From Akkermansia sp. (GTDB taxonomy: Bacteria > Verrucomicrobiota > Verrucomicrobiia > Verrucomicrobiales > Akkermansiaceae), in NCBI GenBank assembly GCA_017628435.1, contig JAGBZE010000190.1, positions 1 through 5,857 on the forward strand: a DNA stretch of 5,857 nucleotides, written 5' to 3'. The notes under the pieces were generated by a model, which did not search any database, was not told the DNA's origin, and saw only the letters and a program-made list of their open reading frames with translations. The first letter of the stretch is position 1. Each line of letters begins with the position of its first letter. Positions 1 through 5,212 of this stretch are shown here, piece by piece. The position numbers and the translations under genes are program-made.

Positions 1-96
1 GAAGAACAGCATGACCGCCGCGAAGAAGTGCGCAGCCAGATGCGCCGAGTCAAACCTTTTATATCTGCTGCCGAGTCGCCTTCGGCTCAGCCTTGA
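1..96 (+). CDS. C-terminal end of an unidentified protein (5' truncated by window edge)
   Basis: The first reading frame is open from base 1 to a TGA at 94-96 and gives 31 residues. The visible tail is strongly charged (starts EEQHDRREEVRSQMRRV) and ends in a short, flexible, Ala/Ser/Pro-rich stretch. The charged part could be the end of a helix or coiled coil, but there is too little sequence to name a family. It ends 30 bases before the next start codon on the same strand, with no hairpin between, so it is probably co-transcribed with the TPR-like gene. It could also be a chance open frame, because only 32 codons are visible. Confidence 0.55.
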   Translation, partial: EEQHDRREEVRSQMRRVKPFISAAESPSAQP

Positions 97-126
97 TTTA
101 CGCAATTTAACGAATTTTTCTGCTGT

Positions 127-1764
127 ATGAATCGCCGTTATCGTCCGCCCCGTAAGAAGAGTAACCATACGGTACCCCTTATTGCCGCAGGTCTTACCCT
201 TGGTGCCCTGGCTCTCTGGGGGCTTTTTGCCAAGGGAAAGGATATTATTCTTTTTTTCAAGGGAGAGACTATTGTGGTAGCCAGTAATGAGGAGGCCAAT
301 GCCAATCTTGCCCGCCTGTTGTCTGATTTGTCCGGCGATAAGTCCCGTTTGCTTGAGCTGGCAGAACATTCCCGAGCTCGCCTGGGGTGGATTAAGAATG
401 CAGATACACAGCGCCAGTTCCGATGGTTCCTCATGAGCCGCCTGGTGGACAAAGGACAATGGCAGGAGGCTGTGCGTATTCTGCCTGAGGTAGAATCCCT
501 GGCTCCTGTGGAAGGCCTGGATCGTCTGGCTGTGGCTGCCGCAGAGCATGGGGACTTTGAATTGCAGCTGCGTCTGGATAAGGGGCTGCAGGATAAACTT
601 GTGAACTCTCCGGAGCACACAGAACTTCTGCTTCGTTCCATTCGCCGTTCGGCAGAGACTTGCATCCGCATGCAGAATAACGATGAGGCCGTGAAGGCGA
701 TTGCCCGTCTTGATGCGCCTAATGTGCTGGCTCGTCTGCATGATCCGGATCTCGCAGCAGAGGCGGCAGCCCTACAGATGATTCGCGCCAATGTATGTGC
801 CGTGAAGGAGCCGGTTTTGCAGATGACTCGCAATATTCTGGAACAGGCCAAGTGGCCGCTGTGCCCGGCTACCTCCCAGCTTATGATTGAGGAGGTGACA
901 ACGGCACTGCGAGATAATCCGAATCTGCCCCAGCATACACTGAAGGAGATCGAGGATAAGTTGTTGCGTTGCCTGGAGGCCATGCTGGCCTATCCGGATA
1001 AGGAGCGCAAGCTGCCGCAGTGCTACCTGCTGTTGGGCGAGCTCCGCCATCGCCTGGGTAATCACGAGGGCTGTGCACAGGCTCTTACTCTGGCTTCTGC
1101 ATTTGCTGAAGGTTATGGAGAGATGAATCCGGAGTTGCAGACCCGCATTGCCCGTATCCGCTCCCGTGCTAATGAGGCTCGCGGCAATGCTCAGGAAGCT
1201 GTGCGAGATTACCGCTATTTGCTTGATTTCGAAAAGGACCCTTCCGAAATCATGCGTGTGCTTACTTACCTCGCCACGCATACAGAGGGGGAGGAAAAGA
1301 TTCAGCTTCTGACCCGTAGCTGGGATATGATGCAGCAGAACCCGGAGCTTGTGAAGAAGGATTCGGATTTCCGCTCACGTACGGCTCATGAGCTTGCTGC
1401 CTATTACTCCTCCAAGCAGGATTATACTAACGCTCTCAATTGGGTGCAGGAGTGCACCCGCATGGTGGAGGAGGTGAATCCGGATCTGACAACGGGTAAG
1501 ACTCTGCGTGCCCGCCTGAATCTGGCTCTGGCTCAGCGTAAGGCGAATCAGGATATTGCCTGTTTCCGCACTCTGCGTACCATACAGAACAGCATCGACC
1601 AGATGAGCGAGGAGGATAAGGGGCGCCTGGAGCAGGCTGAGCAGGGTATTTACCGCACCACCATGCGCGAGCTCTCCCGCACCTGCCTGCTGCTGGGGGA
1701 TAAGACCACGGCCAAGGCCTTTGCCCGAAAGATTCGCGAGGATTTACCGGAAAAGGTCCGTTGA
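127..1764 (+). CDS. Membrane-anchored TPR-like helical-repeat protein, unknown function
   Basis: The protein has 545 residues. Seen directly: a very basic N-terminus (residues 2-11, many Arg and Lys), one hydrophobic segment at about 16-35, then a long soluble region. By the positive-inside rule this predicts a single-pass anchor with the bulk in the periplasm. The soluble part is almost all helical, with helix pairs typical of degenerate TPRs at about 298-331, 337-371, 416-446, 460-490 and 513-540 (for example YLLLGELRHRLGNHEGCAQAL and ELAAYYSSKQDYTNAL). No catalytic motif is visible. TPR-type repeats usually hold partner proteins together, so a scaffold or assembly role in the envelope is inferred. 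It lies 43 bases upstream of murJ on the same strand, which suggests a shared operon and perhaps a link to cell-wall synthesis. The ATG at 127 is chosen because it places the basic cluster and anchor at the N-terminus. No Shine-Dalgarno sequence precedes it. A large minus-strand open frame over the same bases is a shadow. Confidence 0.85.
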   Translation: MNRRYRPPRKKSNHTVPLIAAGLTLGALALWGLFAKGKDIILFFKGETIVVASNEEANANLARLLSDLSGDKSRLLELAEHSRARLGWIKNADTQRQFRWFLMSRLVDKGQWQEAVRILPEVESLAPVEGLDRLAVAAAEHGDFELQLRLDKGLQDKLVNSPEHTELLLRSIRRSAETCIRMQNNDEAVKAIARLDAPNVLARLHDPDLAAEAAALQMIRANVCAVKEPVLQMTRNILEQAKWPLCPATSQLMIEEVTTALRDNPNLPQHTLKEIEDKLLRCLEAMLAYPDKERKLPQCYLLLGELRHRLGNHEGCAQALTLASAFAEGYGEMNPELQTRIARIRSRANEARGNAQEAVRDYRYLLDFEKDPSEIMRVLTYLATHTEGEEKIQLLTRSWDMMQQNPELVKKDSDFRSRTAHELAAYYSSKQDYTNALNWVQECTRMVEEVNPDLTTGKTLRARLNLALAQRKANQDIACFRTLRTIQNSIDQMSEEDKGRLEQAEQGIYRTTMRELSRTCLLLGDKTTAKAFARKIREDLPEKVR

Positions 1765-1807
1765 TACTCCCCGCTTTGCCTATTAAACTCTCTCCCCCTG
1801 AATAGCC

Positions 1808-3655
1808 ATGGCTTCGATGCAGAAAAAAAGTCTCATTGCCACGGCAGCCATCTTCTGCTGCCGTTTTACCGGATTGCTGCGTGAGATTGTCTACACCTCT
1901 CTATTCGGTGCCACCGGGGCACTGGATGCTTTTCTGACGGCTTTCCGCGTGCCCAATATGCTGCGCGATATGTTTGCTGAGGGCGCCTTGTCACAGAGCT
2001 TCACCAGCACCATGAGCAAGGTGGAGAAGCAGCAGGGGGCCGAGGCCGCGTGGGGATTGGCCCATCGTGTGAGCTCTCAGCTGGTGTCGCTCATGATCTG
2101 CATTGTCTCCATCGGCATTCTTCTGGCTGGAACATTCATGCAGCAGCTTTACCCGGAGCGCGCCCGTGTGGTGCTGGAAACACCCTGGGGCGCGCCGACC
2201 ATGGTGTGTGCCGATGCTGCATTCCGCGGATTCCGCACCACGATTGATGGCACCAAGGAGGTTCTGTTCACCTCCAATGAGAAAATTCAGGGGCTTACAG
2301 AGGAATCCTGCATCCGTGTTTCTGTGCTGGAGAAGCTGGAGCATGGGCAGAGTATCACCCTGACGACCGCTGCTGCCGGCGAAGCCCCGGCCGGCGCCAC
2401 CCGCCTGGAAGCCCGCAGTTTCATGGGGCTGGCTGCGGATTTGTGCCGCATAATCTGGCCGTTCATTCTGCTGGCCTCCTTGTCTGCCTTGTGCATGGGC
2501 GCGCTCAATGTATTCGGCATTTTCGGTCTGCCGAACCTGGCCAGTGCCGCGTTCAACCTGACCACCGTGGCTGTGGGGGCCGTTCTCGGCTGGTTGATTG
2601 ACCCTGCGTTCGGCCCGGAGGCTCTGTATGGTTTTGCCGTTGCTGTGGTGTGTGGCGGCGCGGCCCAGGTGCTGGTGCAGTACCCGAAGCTCCGCAGCCT
2701 GGGATTCCGGCCCCGCTGGGATATCGGCCTGAAGTGGAATGGCCGCTGGTTCTCGTTCACCGATGATGCGACCCGCCGCGTGTGGTTGCTCATGCTGCCT
2801 GGTGTCATTGCCGCCGGCATCACCCAGACCAATATCTTCATCAATACGGCCTTCGCTCTGTATCTTAAGCCCGGCTCGGTGACGGCGCTTTCCAGCGCCT
2901 TCCACCTGTGGCAGTTGCCAGTGGCTTTGTTTGGTGTGGCTGTGGGTATGGTGGTACTGCCGACTGTTTCCCGTATGACGCTGACGGGAGGTAATGCTGG
3001 TGCTGAGATTTCTGAACACCTGGCCAAGGCCCTGCGTTTCATGTGCTTGTTTGCGGTGCCGTCTGCCATTTTCCTGAGCTTCTGGGGCGAGGAGATTGTG
3101 AGCGTGTTTTACCAGCGAGGTCGTTTCGATGCTTCCGCCGCTCATTTCACGGGGGATGTGTTGGCTGCTTACTCCTTAGGCTTGCTGGCCTATGCAGGCA
3201 TGAAGGTGTTGCAGCCAGTCTTCCTTGCGCTGGAAAAACCGTGGGCCCCTGCCGGATTGGCTTTGGTTGCCTTCTGCATTTCTGTGGGCTGTAACTATAC
3301 CTTTGTGCATGTATTCCACCTCCAGGCTACCTACCTGGCGTTGACCACATCCATTGTCACTACGCTCAACTTCCTTTTCTATTTCCTCTATATCCGCCAC
3401 CTGCTGGGTGGCATGGCTTGCCATATCCTGCTGCCGGGGGTGCTGCGCATCTTTGGGGCAGGGGCTGTGCTGGCTACCTGTTGCTGGGCTGTGGGTTTCT
3501 TCTGCTTTGGTGATTTTACCTCCTGGGGCTTCTTCGCGCGCTTCGGCTCCCTGGCTGTGGCTGGTGTGTTGGCCTCTGCTGTGTATGGTTGTGCCTGTCT
3601 GCTTTTCCGCGTGCCGGAACTGCAGATGATTACAGTCCGTCTTCGCCGCCGCTGA
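1808..3655 (+). CDS. murJ: Lipid II flippase MurJ (MviN family), with extra periplasmic insert
   Basis: MurJ is an inner-membrane transporter of the MOP superfamily that moves lipid II from the cytoplasmic to the periplasmic face for peptidoglycan synthesis. The family signature is clear near the N-terminus: RFTGLLRE at 19-26, ALDAFLTAFRVPNMLR at 38-53 and FAEGALSQSF at 56-65. Other conserved stretches are QTNIFINTAFALYL in TM7, LPVALFGVAVG in TM8 and YQRGRF at 435-440. R19, R25, D40 and R53 match E. coli R18, R24, D39 and R52. About 14 membrane segments can be read. The length of 615 residues exceeds E. coli MurJ (511), mainly through a roughly 90-residue insert at about 118-205 between TM3 (92-112) and TM4 (from about 211), a loop expected to be periplasmic. 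The E. coli D269-R270 pair in TM8 is replaced by F365-H366. The start at 1808 is followed by a second possible ATG three codons on; neither has a Shine-Dalgarno sequence. It follows the TPR-like gene by 43 bases. Confidence 0.95.
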   Translation: MASMQKKSLIATAAIFCCRFTGLLREIVYTSLFGATGALDAFLTAFRVPNMLRDMFAEGALSQSFTSTMSKVEKQQGAEAAWGLAHRVSSQLVSLMICIVSIGILLAGTFMQQLYPERARVVLETPWGAPTMVCADAAFRGFRTTIDGTKEVLFTSNEKIQGLTEESCIRVSVLEKLEHGQSITLTTAAAGEAPAGATRLEARSFMGLAADLCRIIWPFILLASLSALCMGALNVFGIFGLPNLASAAFNLTTVAVGAVLGWLIDPAFGPEALYGFAVAVVCGGAAQVLVQYPKLRSLGFRPRWDIGLKWNGRWFSFTDDATRRVWLLMLPGVIAAGITQTNIFINTAFALYLKPGSVTALSSAFHLWQLPVALFGVAVGMVVLPTVSRMTLTGGNAGAEISEHLAKALRFMCLFAVPSAIFLSFWGEEIVSVFYQRGRFDASAAHFTGDVLAAYSLGLLAYAGMKVLQPVFLALEKPWAPAGLALVAFCISVGCNYTFVHVFHLQATYLALTTSIVTTLNFLFYFLYIRHLLGGMACHILLPGVLRIFGAGAVLATCCWAVGFFCFGDFTSWGFFARFGSLAVAGVLASAVYGCACLLFRVPELQMITVRLRRR

Positions 3656-3672
3656 AAATTTATCAAATTATT

Positions 3673-3692
3673 GCAATTATTCAAATAATTGC
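3673..3692. promoter_or_regulatory. AT-rich palindrome, possible operator
   Basis: GCAATTATT (3673-3681) and AATAATTGC (3684-3692) form a perfect 9-base inverted repeat around a two-base centre. A related copy, CAAATTATTG (3664-3673), matches CAAATAATTG (3682-3691) at 9 of 10 positions, 18 bases apart. The palindrome abuts the likely -35 region of the small exported-protein gene, so a repressor or activator site, or an A/T-rich UP element, is plausible. With a two-base centre, no GC-rich stem and no T-run, it is a poor intrinsic terminator for murJ. Confidence 0.45.
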
Positions 3693-3721
3693 TTCTGACA
3701 GGCGCGCCTCCTTCGTATAAT
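3693..3721 (+). promoter_or_regulatory. Sigma70-like promoter for the small exported-protein gene
   Basis: A perfect -10 box, TATAAT, lies at 3716-3721. Upstream, TTCTGA (3693-3698) gives a 17-base spacer and CTGACA (3695-3700) a 15-base spacer. Neither is an ideal -35, but they overlap in a TTCTGACA block. Transcription would start around 3728, leaving a leader of only about 10 bases before the ATG at 3739. The match is by eye. Confidence 0.5.
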
Positions 3722-3738
3722 AACCAAAATTTAATGTT

Positions 3739-4053
3739 ATGAAGAAGGTAGTAAAAAGTCTATTGAGTGTGGCCTGTGTGCTGTTTGTTGTTGTTGCTGC
3801 AGGTAAAGCCGAAGCCGCAGTGCATGTGAACGTAGCTGTTGGCGTACCGGCAGGACCTCCTCCTCCTCCTGTTGTTGTCCAACCGTGCCCGCCTCCCGTT
3901 GTTGTTCATCCCTGTCCTCCGCCTGCTGTGCGCTGCCAGCATCCACGTCTCCGTCATCCCCGACACTGTGCGCCGAAGCCTCCGCGCCCTGCCTTCCATG
4001 CACACAAGGCTCCGGGGCACCGCCATCCTGCGCACGGGCATGGCCGCCGTTGA
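3739..4053 (+). CDS. Small secreted Pro/His/Cys-rich protein, unknown function
   Basis: The protein has 104 residues and no family I recognise. It has a clear Sec signal peptide: MKKVVKS, a hydrophobic core at about 8-22, and a likely cleavage after AEA (26/27). No lipobox is seen, so it should be free in the periplasm or outside. The mature part starts with AVHVNVAVGV, then has five prolines (40-44) and three nine-residue repeats (43-51, 52-60, 61-69) of the form PPVVVxPCP, the third degenerate. The tail is basic and rich in His and Pro. The mature chain has 4 Cys (50, 59, 66, 77) and 11 His, which could bind metal ions or form disulfides, but this is inference from composition. It has its own promoter and palindrome upstream and no Shine-Dalgarno sequence. 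Overlapping open frames in this low-complexity region lack a signal peptide and are judged shadows. The signal peptide is the main reason to believe the gene is real. Confidence 0.75.
   Translation: MKKVVKSLLSVACVLFVVVAAGKAEAAVHVNVAVGVPAGPPPPPVVVQPCPPPVVVHPCPPPAVRCQHPRLRHPRHCAPKPPRPAFHAHKAPGHRHPAHGHGRR
3865..3945 (+). repeat. Three-unit 27-base tandem repeat inside the small exported-protein gene
   Basis: Three consecutive in-frame units of 27 bases encode PPVVVQPCP, PPVVVHPCP and PPAVRCQHP. The first two differ by one residue and the third has drifted. The array is preceded by five perfect CCT codons (3856-3870), which overlap the first unit. Such in-frame repeats can change copy number by slippage without breaking the gene. 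Confidence 0.65.
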
Positions 4054-4101
4054 TTCTGAATGCGGAAAGTCCGGAAATTTGGTCAGCATACGAGAATAAC
4101 C

Positions 4102-4129
4102 TTGCATGTAGAGGGAATTGTGGCATAAT
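4102..4129 (+). promoter_or_regulatory. Extended -10 sigma70-like promoter for sufT
   Basis: TTGCAT (4102-4107) is a good -35 box and CATAAT (4124-4129) a good -10 box, with a 16-base spacer. A TG at 4121-4122, one base before the -10, adds the extended -10 element. Transcription would begin near 4135-4137, only about 4-6 bases before the sufT ATG at 4141, so the message would be nearly leaderless. Confidence 0.65.
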
Positions 4130-4133
4130 TCCC
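4113..4133. promoter_or_regulatory. Inverted repeat overlapping the sufT -10 box, candidate operator
   Basis: GGGAATT (4113-4119) and AATTCCC (4127-4133) are perfect reverse complements separated by seven bases. The 21-base dyad covers the -10 box and the start of the transcript, a position where a bound repressor would block RNA polymerase. The spacing (half-site centres 14 bases apart) is compatible with a dimeric regulator. It does not match an IscR, Fur or LexA consensus that I can recall, so the regulator is unknown. It could also form a short hairpin, but there is no T-run and it lies before the gene. Confidence 0.5.
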
Positions 4134-4140
4134 GCGCCAT

Positions 4141-4680
4141 ATGTTGAATCAGGAAGTAATCACAGAAGCTGAGACCGCAGCTATACAGATCCCCGCCGGA
4201 AACGCTGTGTTGTTACCGGAGGGGTCTCGTATTTATGTTACCCAGATGCTTGGTAACTCTATTACGGCGGCTACAGATGTGGGCCTGGTTCGCATTTCTC
4301 GAGAGGAAGCCGCTCGTGCCGGCATCATTGCTCCTTCTCAGTCCGTGCAGGAGAGCGATGAGAACCTCACCCTCGAGGAACGCATCTGGAAGGTGCTCAG
4401 CAATATCTATGACCCGGAGATTCCGGTGGATATTGTGAATCTGGGCCTGATTTACGGCGTGGAGGTAATCCCCCAGAAAGAAGGCGGCAGCCATGTGAGC
4501 GTGCAGATGACCCTCACGGCTCCCGGTTGCGGCATGGGCCCGCATCTCATGGCCGAGGCCGAAATGGGTATCGCTGCGCTGGATGGCGTGCAGGGGGTCG
4601 ATGTGGAGTTTGTCTGGGACCCCCCGTGGAATCAGAACATGATGACTGAGGAGGCCCGCATGCAGCTCGGGCTGGAATAA
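4141..4680 (+). CDS. sufT: SufT-type Fe-S cluster maturation factor (MIP18/DUF59 family, long form)
   Basis: SufT is a cytoplasmic auxiliary factor for maturing iron-sulfur proteins, related to eukaryotic MIP18/CIAO2. The 179 residues are close to the usual length of the long SufT family. The first 75 or so residues are the SufT-specific extension (VLLPEGSRIYVTQMLGNSIT). The DUF59 domain follows from about 80: LEERIWKVLSNIYDPEIPVD, with D91-P92-E93-I94-P95-V96-D97, then NLGLIYGVEV, then TLTAPGCGMG carrying the conserved Cys130. The closing DPPWNQNMMTEEARMQLG block is also typical. All hallmark residues appear intact. No sufB, sufC, sufD or sufS gene is visible nearby, so here sufT stands apart from any suf operon. 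The ATG at 4141 is supported by the family's N-terminus and by the promoter, whose predicted transcript starts only a few bases upstream. It is followed after 19 bases by a second gene, probably in the same transcript. Confidence 0.93.
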   Translation: MLNQEVITEAETAAIQIPAGNAVLLPEGSRIYVTQMLGNSITAATDVGLVRISREEAARAGIIAPSQSVQESDENLTLEERIWKVLSNIYDPEIPVDIVNLGLIYGVEVIPQKEGGSHVSVQMTLTAPGCGMGPHLMAEAEMGIAALDGVQGVDVEFVWDPPWNQNMMTEEARMQLGLE

Positions 4681-4699
4681 TACCCGATTTCGCAGAAGC

Positions 4700-5176
4700 A
4701 TGGGAAAAATCACCATTGAATTGACTGAGCCGGAAATGCGCGATCTTGCAGAGGTCTGCGCCATGGCTCTCACCATGCTGGGGCAGGCCATGCCGGAGGG
4801 GCGCAACCCCCGCGCAGATGCATGGCACAAGCTGCTGGTTTCTCTTATCAAGGCCGGGCGCACAGCCCCGGGCATTGCCAGAGATATGGAACTGAACCCG
4901 GATTGCGGGTACTGGTTTTTCAAACGCCCGTATGTGGAGCAGGCATTCTATTCCGATGTGCTGGATGAATACCGCGATTCCACCTTCTGGGAGGAATTGG
5001 TAGGCCGCCTGGCAACCCGTACTCTTGCAGAGTATTACGGCCAGGATGCCGTGGAAAGCATGTCTCCCGAGGAGCGCGCATCCCATACTTCGGCCATGGA
5101 AAAGACACTGTGGGACGAAGTGACCCGCTACGGGGTGGACCGCCTCATGTTCATGCTGGCACCAGAGGATAGTTAA
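4700..5176 (+). CDS. Conserved-looking hypothetical protein, co-transcribed with sufT
   Basis: The protein has 158 residues and I do not recognise a family. It looks soluble, with no signal peptide or membrane segment, and mostly helical and acidic. Visible features are an N-terminal MGKITIELTEPEMRDLAEVC, an aromatic block with one Cys (C69-G-Y-W-F-F-K-R-P-Y, 69-78), then amphipathic helices rich in Glu, Trp and Tyr (FWEELVGRLATRTLAEYYG). Only three Cys are present (20, 22 and 69), and no CxxC pair or nucleotide-binding motif is seen. It begins 19 bases after sufT with no terminator between and ends at a strong hairpin, so the two genes very likely share one transcript. Its coding style (GCC, CTG, CGC rich) matches its neighbours. 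A role tied to SufT is possible from position alone. There is no Shine-Dalgarno sequence. Confidence 0.85.
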   Translation: MGKITIELTEPEMRDLAEVCAMALTMLGQAMPEGRNPRADAWHKLLVSLIKAGRTAPGIARDMELNPDCGYWFFKRPYVEQAFYSDVLDEYRDSTFWEELVGRLATRTLAEYYGQDAVESMSPEERASHTSAMEKTLWDEVTRYGVDRLMFMLAPEDS

Positions 5177-5205
5177 AAAGCCGGGCTTTTGAATTGCCCG
5201 GCTTT
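5177..5205. terminator. Bidirectional intrinsic terminator between convergent genes
   Basis: AAAGCCGGGC (5177-5186) and GCCCGGCTTT (5196-5205) form a perfect ten-base stem with a nine-base loop. On the plus strand it starts directly after the TAA of the 158-residue gene, and the stem's last TTT is followed by CTCATTTT. On the minus strand, which ends the GT9 gene at 5213, the stem runs into five T residues. Both convergent transcripts could stop here. Confidence 0.9.
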
Positions 5206-5212
5206 CTCATTT

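Noticed and set aside
138..983. Long minus-strand open frame (281 codons) opposite the TPR-like gene
   Set aside because: The translation is low-complexity Arg/Ser/Ala, with no family motifs. It mirrors the codon bias of the plus-strand gene, whose anchor and helical repeats make sense.
1761..1786. Possible promoter for murJ: TTGATA (1761-1766) and TATTAA (1781-1786)
   Set aside because: The spacer is only 14 bases, too short for a normal sigma70 promoter. Read-through from the upstream gene explains murJ expression equally well.
1991..3145. Long minus-strand open frames (384 and 260 codons) opposite murJ
   Set aside because: They overlap a certain MurJ gene, their translations are rich in His, Gln, Arg and Gly without domain signatures, and they arise from codon bias.
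3673..3692. AT-rich palindrome read as the murJ terminator
   Set aside because: It has no GC-rich stem, only two unpaired centre bases and no T-run. An operator-like site at the downstream promoter fits better.
4054..4098. Possible hairpin ATTCT...AGAAT and GC...GC after the small exported-protein gene
   Set aside because: The arms are only about five bases and far apart, with no GC-rich stem or T-run, so no terminator can be supported.
3839..4172. Alternative plus-strand frames (86 and 95 codons) overlapping the small exported-protein gene
   Set aside because: They are Leu- or Ser/Pro-rich products of the CCT/GTT repeats in other frames, they lack a promoter or signal peptide, and one runs into sufT out of frame.
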